Notes under the pieces: generated by a model
What the model was told of the DNA's origin: nothing
The model's database searches: none
Seen by the model: the letters and a program-made list of their open reading frames with translations, nothing else
Shown here: positions 31,605 through 40,840 of the stretch, piece by piece
Position numbering within the stretch: the first letter of the stretch is position 1
How the letters are laid out: every line of letters starts with the position of its first letter
Position numbers and translations under genes: made by a program
DNA from: Terrabacter sp. Ter38
GTDB taxonomy: Bacteria; Actinomycetota; Actinomycetes; Actinomycetales; Dermatophilaceae
Length of the DNA stretch: 64,000 bases
Assembly: GCF_024519435.1 (NCBI RefSeq)
Contig: NZ_JALJRZ010000006.1
Location: 248,001 to 312,000, forward strand
Direction: 5' to 3'

Positions 31605-33602
31605 ATGCGCTCATGGCCGACGAAGACCCTGGCACTCGGTGGCGACTACAACCCCGAGCAGTGGCCCCGCCCCGTCTGGGACGAGGACATCGATCTGATG
31701 CGGCGCGCCAACGTGTCGTTCGTCAGCCTCGGCATCTTCTCGTGGAGCTGGCTCGAGCCGGCCAAGGGCGAGTACGAGTTCGAGTGGCTCGACACGATCC
31801 TCGACAAGCTGCACGCCGGCGGCATCGCCGTCGACCTCGCGACGGCCACCGCCACCCCGCCCCCGTGGCTCTCGGCCGCCCACCCCGAGATCCTCCCCGT
31901 CGACGTCGACGGCCACACCCTCTGGCCGGGCAGCCGGCAGACGTGGTGCCCCACGTCGCCCGTCTTCCGTGAGTACGCCGTCGCGCTCACCCGGCAGCTG
32001 GCGACGCGATACCACGAGCACCCGGCCGTCGCGATGTGGCACGTCTCCAACGAGTACGCGTGCCACAACCTGCCCTGCTACTGCGACGAGTGCGCGCGCC
32101 ACTTCCGCACCTGGCTGCAGCGTCGCTACGCCGGCCTCGAGACGCTCAACGACGCGTGGGGCACGGCCTTCTGGAGCCAGCGCTACACCGACTGGGACCA
32201 GATCCTGCCGCCGCGCCGGTCCACGACGTTCAACAACCCGACCCACGTGCTCGACTACAAGCGCTTCAGCTCCGACGCGCTCCTCGACCACATGCGGGCC
32301 GAGCGCGCCGTCCTCGACGAGCTCTCTCCCGGCGTCCCCGTGACGACGAACTTCATGACGCTCGACCACTTCCGCCACCTCGACTACTCGCAGTGGACGC
32401 CCACCGTCGACGTCGTCAGCACCGACCACTACATCGTCGACGCGCTCCAGCACCCGCGCGCCGAGCTCGCCTACAGCGGCGACCTGACCCGCGGCCTCGC
32501 AGGAGGTGCGCCGTGGATGCTCATGGAGCACTCGACGAGCGCGGTCAACTGGCAGCCGACCAACCACGCCAAGGACTTCGGCCAGACGATCCGCGACGCC
32601 CTGGCTCACGTGGCTCGCGGCGCCGACACCATCGGGTGGTTCCAGTGGCGCCAGTCCCGCGCGGGTTCGGAGAAGTTCCACAGCGCCCTCGTCCCGCACG
32701 CCGGTGCCGACAGCGCGCGCTTCCGCGAGGTCGAGGAGCTCGGGCGGATCGCCGGTCGCCTCGGCGAGCTCGTCGGCAGTCGCGTCGAGTCCCGGGTCGC
32801 GATCCTCCATGACTACCAGGCGATCTGGGCCGCCGAGGGTCCGTGCATGCCGAGCTCCGAGCTCGACGCCCTGACCGCCGCGCAGGCGATCCACCGTGCA
32901 CTCCACGACCGCGGGGTCACGGCGGACGTCGTGCACCCCTCGGCCGACCTCACGGCATACGCCCTCGTGGTCGTGCCGCAGCTCTACCTCGTCACCGACG
33001 AGCACGCGGCGGCCGTCGCCGCGGCTGCCGAGGCGGGAGCCGAGGTGCTCGTCACGTACTTCTCCGGCATCAGCGACGAGAACGACCACGTGCGCCTCGG
33101 TGGCTACCCGGGTGCGTTCCGCGACCTGCTCGGCGTCCGCGTCGAGGAGTTCTTCCCGCTCGGCCCCGACGAGACCGTCGCGCTCGCCGACGGCACGGGG
33201 ACGTGGTGGAGCGAGGACGTGACCGCCCTGCCCGGCACCGACGTGCTGACGACGTATGCCGCCGGGCCGCTCACCGGACGCCCCGCAGTCACGCGTCGTC
33301 GGGCGGGCACCGACAACGCCGGATCCGCTTGGTACGTCAGCACGCTCCCCGACGACACCACCCTCGGCGCGCTCCTCGACGACGTCCTCTCGGCCGCGGG
33401 CGTCGAGCCGACCGTCGCGGGCCTGCCCCGCGGCGTCGAGACGACGCGCCGCCGTGGCGACGGCTCGTGGCTCTTCCTGCTCAACCACACCGACACCGAG
33501 CAGACCATCGCCGCAACTGGGTACGACCTCGTCGCGGACGCCCCCGTCGACGGCAGTGTCCGCCTCGCCCCCGGTGGCGTGGCCGTGCTCAGGGAGGACT
33601 GA
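31605..33602 (+). CDS. Beta-galactosidase (GH42)
   Basis: 665 residues, cytoplasmic family 42 beta-galactosidase. TIM barrel with GGDYNPEQWP at the N-terminus, acid/base E150 in WHVSNEYACH, and nucleophile E308 in PWMLMEHSTSAVNWQP. A zinc-type Cys cluster (C153, C158, C160, C163) follows the acid/base as in other GH42 enzymes. The trimerisation domain and C-terminal beta domain complete the usual length. No signal peptide. ATG 31605 follows a TTGACA promoter closely. First gene of the rightward operon with the DeoR regulator, galT and galK. Confidence 0.95.
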   Translation: MRSWPTKTLALGGDYNPEQWPRPVWDEDIDLMRRANVSFVSLGIFSWSWLEPAKGEYEFEWLDTILDKLHAGGIAVDLATATATPPPWLSAAHPEILPVDVDGHTLWPGSRQTWCPTSPVFREYAVALTRQLATRYHEHPAVAMWHVSNEYACHNLPCYCDECARHFRTWLQRRYAGLETLNDAWGTAFWSQRYTDWDQILPPRRSTTFNNPTHVLDYKRFSSDALLDHMRAERAVLDELSPGVPVTTNFMTLDHFRHLDYSQWTPTVDVVSTDHYIVDALQHPRAELAYSGDLTRGLAGGAPWMLMEHSTSAVNWQPTNHAKDFGQTIRDALAHVARGADTIGWFQWRQSRAGSEKFHSALVPHAGADSARFREVEELGRIAGRLGELVGSRVESRVAILHDYQAIWAAEGPCMPSSELDALTAAQAIHRALHDRGVTADVVHPSADLTAYALVVVPQLYLVTDEHAAAVAAAAEAGAEVLVTYFSGISDENDHVRLGGYPGAFRDLLGVRVEEFFPLGPDETVALADGTGTWWSEDVTALPGTDVLTTYAAGPLTGRPAVTRRRAGTDNAGSAWYVSTLPDDTTLGALLDDVLSAAGVEPTVAGLPRGVETTRRRGDGSWLFLLNHTDTEQTIAATGYDLVADAPVDGSVRLAPGGVAVLRED

Positions 33603-33604
33603 CG

Positions 33605-34381
33605 ATGCTCGCCAGCCAGCGGCGCTCCGTCATCCTCGAGCTCGTCGAGGAGTCCGGGGCCGTCAAGGTGTCGGACCTCGTCGAGCGGCTCGGCGTCTCC
33701 GACATGACGATCCGCCGCGACATCGAGCGACTCTCGACCGACGGGCTGCTGGAGCGCGTGCACGGCGGCGCCCTGGCCCTCGGCGGCACCCGGAGCAGCG
33801 AGGAGCCCGGCTTCTCGGCCAAGTCGCTGCTCCAGCTCGCCCAGAAGCAGGCCATCGCCCGGGCCGCCGCGCAGCGGGTCGAGGCGGGCAGCGCCATCGG
33901 CATCTCCGCGGGGACGACGACCTACGAGCTGGCCCGCGCCGTCAAGGACATCCCGCAGCTGACCGTCGTCACCAACTCGGTCCCCGTCGCGCAGCTGCTC
34001 CACGAGTCGGGCGCACCCGGCCAGACGGTCGTGCTGACCGGCGGCGTGCGCACCCCGTCCGACGCGCTCGTCGGCCCGGTCGCCGTCTCGGCCCTGCGCT
34101 CGCTGCACGTCGATCTGCTCTTCCTCGGCGCGCACGGCGTCGACGGCCGCACGGGCCTCACGACGCCCAACCTCGTCGAGTCCGAGACGAACCGCGCGCT
34201 CGTCGCGTCGGCGCGCCACGTCTGTCTCCTCGCCGACTCCTCGAAGTGGGGCACGGTGGGCCTCAGCACCTTCGCCGACCTCGCCGACGTCGACCTGTTC
34301 GTCACCGACGACGCCTTCCCCGAACGGGCCCGCGAGGCCGCCCGCGAGAGCGTCGGCTCCCTCGAGATCGTGGAGGCATGA
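33605..34381 (+). CDS. DeoR/GlpR-family transcriptional regulator
   Basis: 258 residues. N-terminal DeoR helix-turn-helix: MLASQRRSVILELVEESGAVKVSDLVERLGVSDMTIRRDIERL, then the LERVHGGAL signature. The C-terminal sugar-phosphate sensor (DeoRC, ISOCOT fold) has ISAGTTTYELARAV, TVVTNSVPVA and FLGAHGVDGRTGLTTPN. It starts two bases after the beta-galactosidase stop and overlaps galT. Likely represses the locus until a phosphorylated galactose product binds (inference); TGTT repeats in 31243-31604 are candidate sites. Confidence 0.93.
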   Translation: MLASQRRSVILELVEESGAVKVSDLVERLGVSDMTIRRDIERLSTDGLLERVHGGALALGGTRSSEEPGFSAKSLLQLAQKQAIARAAAQRVEAGSAIGISAGTTTYELARAVKDIPQLTVVTNSVPVAQLLHESGAPGQTVVLTGGVRTPSDALVGPVAVSALRSLHVDLLFLGAHGVDGRTGLTTPNLVESETNRALVASARHVCLLADSSKWGTVGLSTFADLADVDLFVTDDAFPERAREAARESVGSLEIVEA

Positions 34382-35504
34382 TGCCCACCGAGAGCCGGAC
34401 GGCCGGCCGTTTCACGACGAGACACCTCGCCGACGGGCGCGAGATCATCTACGTGGACGAGCCGGGCACGCCCGAACGCACGGCCGAGGACCCGCGCCCC
34501 GTCGAGCCCCGCGTGCAGTCGGGCGAGCTGCGCCACGACGCGCTCGTCGACGACTGGGTCGCCGTCGCCGCGCACCGCCAGCACCGCACCTTCATGCCGC
34601 CCAAGGACGAGTGCCCGCTCTGCCCGGCCGGCCACGGGTCGGTGCCGTCGGAGATCCCGGAGCGCGACTACCAGGTCGTCGTCTTCGAGAACCGCTTCCC
34701 GTCGTATGCCGTCACCTCCGTCGGTGCCGACGTCCCCGACCCGACGGGGATCTTCGGCACGCGCCCGGCCGTCGGGCGATGCGAGGTCGTGTGCTTCACG
34801 AGCAACCACGAGTCGTCGTTCACGGACCTCCCCGTCGAGCGCGTGCGCACCGTCATCGACACGTGGGCCCAGCGCACCGAGGCGCTCGGTGCCCTGCCCG
34901 AGGTCGAGCACGTCTTCGCCTTCGAGAACCGCGGCCGCGAGATCGGCGTGACGCTCCCGCACCCGCACGGCCAGATCTACGCCTACCCGTACCTGCCCGA
35001 CCGCACCAAGGCCGTGCTCGAGGCTGCGCGGCGTCATCACGGGCGCACCGGTCGGCTCCTCGGCGCCGACATCCTCGCCGCCGAGCAGGCCGACGGCTCG
35101 AGGGTCGTCGTGTCGGGGACGCACTGGACGGCATACGTCCCCTTCGCGGCACGCTGGCCCGTCGAGGTGCACCTCGCGCCGCACCGCGACGTGCCCGACC
35201 TCGCCGCCCTCGACGACGACGAGCGCGACGAGCTGGCCGTCGTCTACCGCGACCTGCTCGGGCGCCTCGACCGCTACTACGTCGACGCGGACGGGGCACC
35301 TGTCAAACTGCCCTACATCGCGGCTTGGCAGCAGGCCCCGGCCAAGACCGGGCGTGACGTCTCGCGGTTGCACCTGCAGCTCATGTCGGTGCTGCGTGGC
35401 CCGGGCCGCCTGAAGTTCCTGGCCGGGTCCGAGTCCGGCGTCGGCGGCTGGGTCAACGACGTCGCCCCCGAGAAGGCGGCTGCGCGCCTGCGCGAGGTCG
35501 CCCC

Positions 35505-35508
<4 letters not shown>
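34381..35508 (+). CDS. galT: Galactose-1-phosphate uridylyltransferase
   Basis: Leloir pathway enzyme: exchanges UMP between UDP-glucose and galactose-1-phosphate. 375 residues. HIT-type active site TLPHPHGQIYAYPYLP with nucleophilic H196, zinc Cys pair C78/C81 (CPLC), and the second domain with PVEVHLAPHRDVPDLAALDD. Two tandem ATGs overlap the DeoR stop; ATG 34381 has better spacing from GGAGG (34372-34376), while 34378 adds one Met. The stop overlaps galK by four bases. Confidence 0.96.
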
Positions 35509-36689
<1,181 letters not shown>

Positions 36690-36703
36690 CGCCCCGCGCT
36701 CAC

Positions 36704-36715
36704 TAGGGTGCCTCC
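36704..36715 (+). promoter_or_regulatory. Leaderless promoter of the GPH transporter gene
   Basis: TAGGGT (36704-36709) stands exactly six bases before ATG 36716. The gap from galK is only 26 bases, so this gene may have its own RNA start despite its position after galK. Confidence 0.5.
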
Positions 36716-38044
36716 ATGACCTCGGCGACGCCGCCCGCCCCCGGCACGACTCTTCCCGCGGCCGTGCGCCGGGGCTACGGCCTCGGTTCGGTCGCCACAG
36801 GGTCCTTCGGCACGGTGCCGGGACTGCTCCTGCTGCCCTACCTCACCGACCGGCTCGGTGTCCCGGCCGCGGCAGCCGGCGTCATCGTCTTCGCGCCCAA
36901 GGCCTGGGACGTCGTGCTCAACCCGATCGCGGGCCGCATCAGCGACCGGTCGACGCACCCCGACGGACGGCGGCGCCCCTTCCTCATCCGCGCGGGGCTG
37001 CTCCTCGCTACGGCCTTCGCGCTCCTCTTCCTCGGGCCGACCGCGCCGCAGTGGCTCGCCGCCGGCTGGGTGGCCGTGGCCTACCTCGCGTGCGCGACGG
37101 CCTACAGCTTCTTCCAGGTGCCCTACGTCGCGATGCCGGCCGAGATCACCGACGACTACGACGAGCGCACCCGGCTCATGACGTGGCGGGTCGCGATACT
37201 CGCCCTCGCGATCCTCGTCAGCGGCGGCGCGTCGCCGGCCATCCGGGACGCGTTCGGGCCCGTCTGGGGCTACCGCGTCGTCGGCTTCTTCGTCGCCGCC
37301 CTCATCGCCCTCGGGGCCTACGGTGCATGGCGCGGCACCCGGTCGGCGCCGGTCCGGGCCGGCGTCGCGACGAGTGCCACGTTCGGCGACCAGCTGCGGA
37401 TCATCCGCTCCGACCGGCCGTTCCGCCTGCTGCTGACGACCTTCGTGCTCCAGGCTCTCGCGACCGGTGCGATGCTCGCAGGGGTCGACTACGTCTCCCG
37501 CTGGGTCATCGGGACCCCGCTCTCGGCGACGTTGCTCTTCGTCTGCTTCGTCGCCCCCGCGCTCGTCGTGACCCCGCTGTGGCAGCGCTTCGGCACGGCC
37601 CGCGACAAGAAGGTCGGCTACCTCGTCGCGTCCCTCCTCCTCGGCGGAGGCGCGCTCGCCCTCGTGCTCGTGCGTTCTCTTCCCGAGGGTGTCGTCTACG
37701 CCTGCGTTGCCGTCGTCGGCGTCGGGTATGCAGGGGCGCAGATGTTCCCGCTCGCGATGCTCGCCGACGTCGCGAGCGGCACGCACGAGGCGCGCACGCG
37801 CGTCGGCCTCTACACGGGCGTGTGGACCGCCGGAGAGACGCTGGGCCTCGCACTCGGACCGGCCACGTATGCCGCCGTGCTGGCTCTCGGAGGCTACGTG
37901 TCCTCGACGGGATCGACCGTGCCACAGTCGGACTCGGCCCTGACCGCGATCGGCATCGGCTTCTCGCTCGTGCCTGCCGCCCTCGTCGCGCTCTCGTTCC
38001 TCTCGCTGCGCGCCTTCCCGTCGACCCGAAAGGACGCACCATGA
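36716..38044 (+). CDS. GPH-family (MFS) glycoside/organic-solute symporter
   Basis: 442 residues, about 12 helices, MFS_2/glycoside-pentoside-hexuronide:cation symporter type. Features: GYGLGSVATGSFGTVPGLLLLPYLTDRLGVPA, the loop motif DVVLNPIAGRISDRST, and YVAMPAEITDDYDERTRL between helices 4 and 5, a GPH hallmark. Substrate unknown: position after galK suggests a galactoside, but the stop overlaps the PLP-enzyme gene by four bases (ATGA), which ties it more closely to that enzyme. Confidence 0.85.
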   Translation: MTSATPPAPGTTLPAAVRRGYGLGSVATGSFGTVPGLLLLPYLTDRLGVPAAAAGVIVFAPKAWDVVLNPIAGRISDRSTHPDGRRRPFLIRAGLLLATAFALLFLGPTAPQWLAAGWVAVAYLACATAYSFFQVPYVAMPAEITDDYDERTRLMTWRVAILALAILVSGGASPAIRDAFGPVWGYRVVGFFVAALIALGAYGAWRGTRSAPVRAGVATSATFGDQLRIIRSDRPFRLLLTTFVLQALATGAMLAGVDYVSRWVIGTPLSATLLFVCFVAPALVVTPLWQRFGTARDKKVGYLVASLLLGGGALALVLVRSLPEGVVYACVAVVGVGYAGAQMFPLAMLADVASGTHEARTRVGLYTGVWTAGETLGLALGPATYAAVLALGGYVSSTGSTVPQSDSALTAIGIGFSLVPAALVALSFLSLRAFPSTRKDAP

Positions 38045-39480
38045 CGATGGACCACGACGAGATCCGTGAGGCGCTGACGGCGATGCGCGCCCGGGACCTG
38101 CCGACGCATGGCGGGCGCACCCTCGCCTACGTCTACGACTCCGGTCTGGCATCGGCCGACGCCATCGGTCGAGAGGCCCTCGCGGCGTTCGCGTCGACGA
38201 ACGGTCTCGACCCGACGGCCTTCCCGTCCCTGCTCCGGATGGAGAACGACCTCGTCGGCATCGCGGGGCGGCTCGTCGATGCCCCATCGGGATTCGCGGG
38301 GGTCGTCACGTCGGGTGGCACCGAGTCGATCCTGCTGGCTGTCCTGGCCGCCCGTGACGCGCGGCCCGAGATCACGGCTCCCCGGATGGTCCTCCCGACG
38401 ACGGCGCACGCGGCCTTCCACAAGGCCGCCCACTGGCTGCGGGTCGAGCCGGTCCTCGTCGACGTCGATCCCGTGACGAAGCGCGCCGACCCCGAGGCCA
38501 TGGCCGCCGCCATCGACGAGCGGACCGTCCTCGTCGTCGCGTCGGCGCCGTCCTACGCCCATGGCGTCATCGACCCCGTCGGGCCGATCGCCGCCGCGGC
38601 CGCGGCCGCCGGGGTGCGGTGCCACGTCGATGCCTGCATCGGCGGCTGGGTGCTGCCCCACCTGCGCGACACCGAGCCGGCCCAGCCGCCGTGGACGTTC
38701 GCTGCCCCGGGCGTGACGAGCCTGTCGCTCGACCTGCACAAGTACGCCTACACCCCCAAGGGCGTGTCGGTGCTGCTGCACGCCTCGGCCGACCTGCGCC
38801 GGACGCATCTCTTCGCGTCGGCCCGGTGGCCGGGCTACACGATGCTCAACACGACGGCGCAGTCGACGAAGTCCGGCGGTCCGGTGGCCGCGGCCTGGGC
38901 CGTCGTGCACCACATCGGCGCCGAGCGCTACACGTCGCTCGCCCGGGACGCGCGCACCGCCACGCTCGATCTGGCGGCCGCGGTGGACGGCATACCCGGG
39001 CTGTCGGTGGCGGCACCCCCGGACTCCACGCTCCTCTCCCTCGTCACCGACGACTCGTGCGACGTCTTCACGATCAGCGACGAGATGCTCGACCGTGGGT
39101 GGTACGTCCAGCCGCAGATGCGTTTCCGCGACCTGCCGGCCACGCTGCACCTCACGTTCAGCGCGGCGACGGCCGCGTCGTCGGACCTCATCGCGACGGA
39201 CCTCGCCGACGCCACGGCGGCGGCCCGCGTCTCCGGGCCGGCCAGAGCATCGGGCGAGCTCGTCGCGATGGCGTCGGCCCTCGACCCGACCACCCTCGAC
39301 GAGGCGACGTTCACCGGGCTCCTCGCCGCGGCCGGGTTGGCCGGGGGCGACGGCGGGCTCGTGCTGCCCGATCGGATGGCTGCGGTCAACGCCTTGCTCG
39401 ACGCACTGCCGCCGGCCCTGCGCGAGGTGCTGCTCCTCGGTGTCGTCGACCGCCTCGCCCGCCCGACCCCATCGGCCTGA
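38041..39480 (+). CDS. PLP-dependent decarboxylase/aldolase, sphingosine-1-phosphate-lyase-like
   Basis: 479 residues, fold type I, group II decarboxylase superfamily. The pattern matches the S1P-lyase branch: SGGTESILLAVLAARD, TAHAAFHKAAHWL (H stacking on the cofactor), HVDACIGGWVLPHL (Asp for the pyridine N), and PLP lysine K234 in SLDLHKYAYTPKG. YTMLNTTAQSTKSGGP follows, as in SPL. An 80-residue C-terminal tail is extra. Bacterial members occur widely and most have no proven substrate. Coupled to the GPH symporter by overlapping ATGA, so the transported compound may be its substrate. Confidence 0.85.
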   Translation: MTMDHDEIREALTAMRARDLPTHGGRTLAYVYDSGLASADAIGREALAAFASTNGLDPTAFPSLLRMENDLVGIAGRLVDAPSGFAGVVTSGGTESILLAVLAARDARPEITAPRMVLPTTAHAAFHKAAHWLRVEPVLVDVDPVTKRADPEAMAAAIDERTVLVVASAPSYAHGVIDPVGPIAAAAAAAGVRCHVDACIGGWVLPHLRDTEPAQPPWTFAAPGVTSLSLDLHKYAYTPKGVSVLLHASADLRRTHLFASARWPGYTMLNTTAQSTKSGGPVAAAWAVVHHIGAERYTSLARDARTATLDLAAAVDGIPGLSVAAPPDSTLLSLVTDDSCDVFTISDEMLDRGWYVQPQMRFRDLPATLHLTFSAATAASSDLIATDLADATAAARVSGPARASGELVAMASALDPTTLDEATFTGLLAAAGLAGGDGGLVLPDRMAAVNALLDALPPALREVLLLGVVDRLARPTPSA

Positions 39481-39505
39481 CCGCCGGCGGCGACCGGGTA
39501 CGCGC

Positions 39506-39535
39506 AAGGGCGGGCACCTCTCGGTGCCCGCCCTT
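39506..39535. terminator. Strong bidirectional hairpin terminator
   Basis: A perfect 13-pair stem AAGGGCGGGCACC / GGTGCCCGCCCTT with loop TCTC, flanked by AA and TT. It lies between the convergent PLP-enzyme and superoxide dismutase genes. Confidence 0.85.
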
Positions 39536-39552
39536 CGTCGTGTCGGTGTCGC

Positions 39553-40173
39553 TCAGCCGGGGATGATGAGTCCCTTGGTGGCCTTGGCGCGCTCGAGGCG
39601 AGCGGAAACGTCCTCCCAGTTGACGAGGTTCCACCAGGCCTTGACGTAGTCGGCCTTGACGTTCTCGTACTGCAGGTAGAACGCGTGCTCCCACATGTCG
39701 AGCTGGAGCAGCGGGATCTGACCCACCGGGATGTTGCCCTGCTGGTCGAACAGCTGCATGATGTGCGGCCGCTCGGCGATCGTGTCCCACGCGAGGATCG
39801 ACCAGCCGGAGCCCTGGATCGCATTGGCGTTGGCGTTGAAGTGCGCCTGGAACTTCTCGAACCCGCCGAAGTACTCGGTGATCGCCGCGGCGACCTCACC
39901 CTCGGGCTGGCCACCACCGTCGGGGCTCATGTTCTTCCAGAACACGGAGTGGTTGGTGTGACCACCGAGGTGGAAGGCGAGGTTCTTCTCCACACCGTTG
40001 ACGGAGGCGTAGTCACCCGACTCGCGCAGCTCCTCCAGCTTGGCGACGGCAGCGTTGGCGCCGTCGACGTAGGCCTTGTGGTGCTTGCTGTGGTGCAGCT
40101 CCATGATGCGAGCGCTGATGTGGGGCTCGAGGGCGGCGTAGTCGTAGTCGAGCTCGGGAAGCGTGTAAGCCAC
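39553..40173 (-). CDS. sodA: Fe/Mn superoxide dismutase
   Basis: Converts superoxide to oxygen and hydrogen peroxide in the cytoplasm. 206 residues. Metal ligands are visible: His in MELHHSKHH, His in [10 protein letters not shown], and Asp/His in [12 protein letters not shown]. Family motif [11 protein letters not shown]-type ([15 protein letters not shown]). [11 protein letters not shown] fits Mn or cambialistic enzymes. GTG 40173 is set by AAAGGA seven bases upstream; an ATG at 40197 would add eight residues. The promoter candidate at 40285-40315 has the layout of a MerR/SoxR-controlled promoter. Confidence 0.95.
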   Translation of the reverse strand: MAYTLPELDYDYAALEPHISARIMELHHSKHHKAYVDGANAAVAKLEELRESGDYASVNGVEKNLAFHLGGHTNHSVFWKNMSPDGGGQPEGEVAAAITEYFGGFEKFQAHFNANANAIQGSGWSILAWDTIAERPHIMQLFDQQGNIPVGQIPLLQLDMWEHAFYLQYENVKADYVKAWWNLVNWEDVSARLERAKATKGLIIPG

Positions 40174-40284
40174 TTGTCGTTCCTTTCTGGAGACCATCCG
40201 GCTCCGACCACTCTATGCCGCACCGGAACGGCGTCGACAGGGTGTCCGTGAGCACGGGTTGCGGGTGACGTACCCACTTGAGCC

Positions 40285-40315
40285 ACCCTCCGACTTCAAC
40301 CTGAGTTGAGGTCAA
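40285..40315 (-). promoter_or_regulatory. SoxR/MerR-like promoter upstream of sodA
   Basis: Read on the minus strand: -35 TTGACC (40315-40310), a 19-base spacer, and -10 GAGGGT (40290-40285). The over-long spacer contains a 7-4-7 inverted repeat CTTCAAC CTGA GTTGAGG (40294-40311, one mismatch). This is the arrangement used by MerR-family activators, and the arms resemble SoxR boxes (CCTCAAG..CTTGAGG). RNA would start about 105 bases before sodA. Confidence 0.55.
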
Positions 40316-40326
40316 ACCGTTGTGGC

Positions 40327-40797
40327 TCAGGGATGGTCGAGGAACGCCTCGAGGGTCTCGACGACGAGCCGGTGGTCCTCCCGCTGAGGCAGGCCCGAGA
40401 CAGCGATGGTGCCGACGCAGCCGACGTCACGGACGATGACCGGGAAGGCGCCACCGTGGGCGGCATACGATCCCGGGTCGAGGCGTGAGCTGTCCTCGAA
40501 CGTCTTGCCCGCGGCACGGAACTCCTCGCCGACGTAGAGGGACGAGTGCCCGTAGCGGTCGACGACGGCGCTCTTGCGCTCGAGCCAGCCGTCGTTGTCG
40601 GCCGTCGCCCCTGGCAGTGCGGCGTGGAAGAGGCGCTGCCCGTTGCGGCGGATCGAGATCGCGACCGGGGCCCGCGCGGCCCGCGCCGCGTCACGCAGCG
40701 CGACGCCCAGCGCCCAAGCCGTGTCGTCATCGAAGCGGTCGAAGACGAGCCGCGCCTCCTGGTCGGCCAGCTCGTCGAGCATCGTGTTGTCGGTCAC
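40327..40797 (-). CDS. UPF0303 / GlcG-HbpS-like heme-degrading-domain protein
   Basis: 156 residues of the UPF0303/HbpS-like group: ARAPVAISIRRNGQRLFHAALPG, DNDGWLERKSAVVDRYGHSSLY, and AAHGGAFPVIVRDVGCVGTIAVSGLPQREDH. Related proteins bind heme or cobalamin; the cellular role is unproven. GTG 40797 is six bases after GACAAT, consistent with a leaderless RNA; internal ATG 40782 would lose five residues. It lies upstream of sodA on the same strand. Confidence 0.85.
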   Translation of the reverse strand: MTDNTMLDELADQEARLVFDRFDDDTAWALGVALRDAARAARAPVAISIRRNGQRLFHAALPGATADNDGWLERKSAVVDRYGHSSLYVGEEFRAAGKTFEDSSRLDPGSYAAHGGAFPVIVRDVGCVGTIAVSGLPQREDHRLVVETLEAFLDHP

Positions 40798-40840
40798 CGC
40801 CCGATTGTCCACCCTGACGACGACTGTGGCGCCACCCCAC

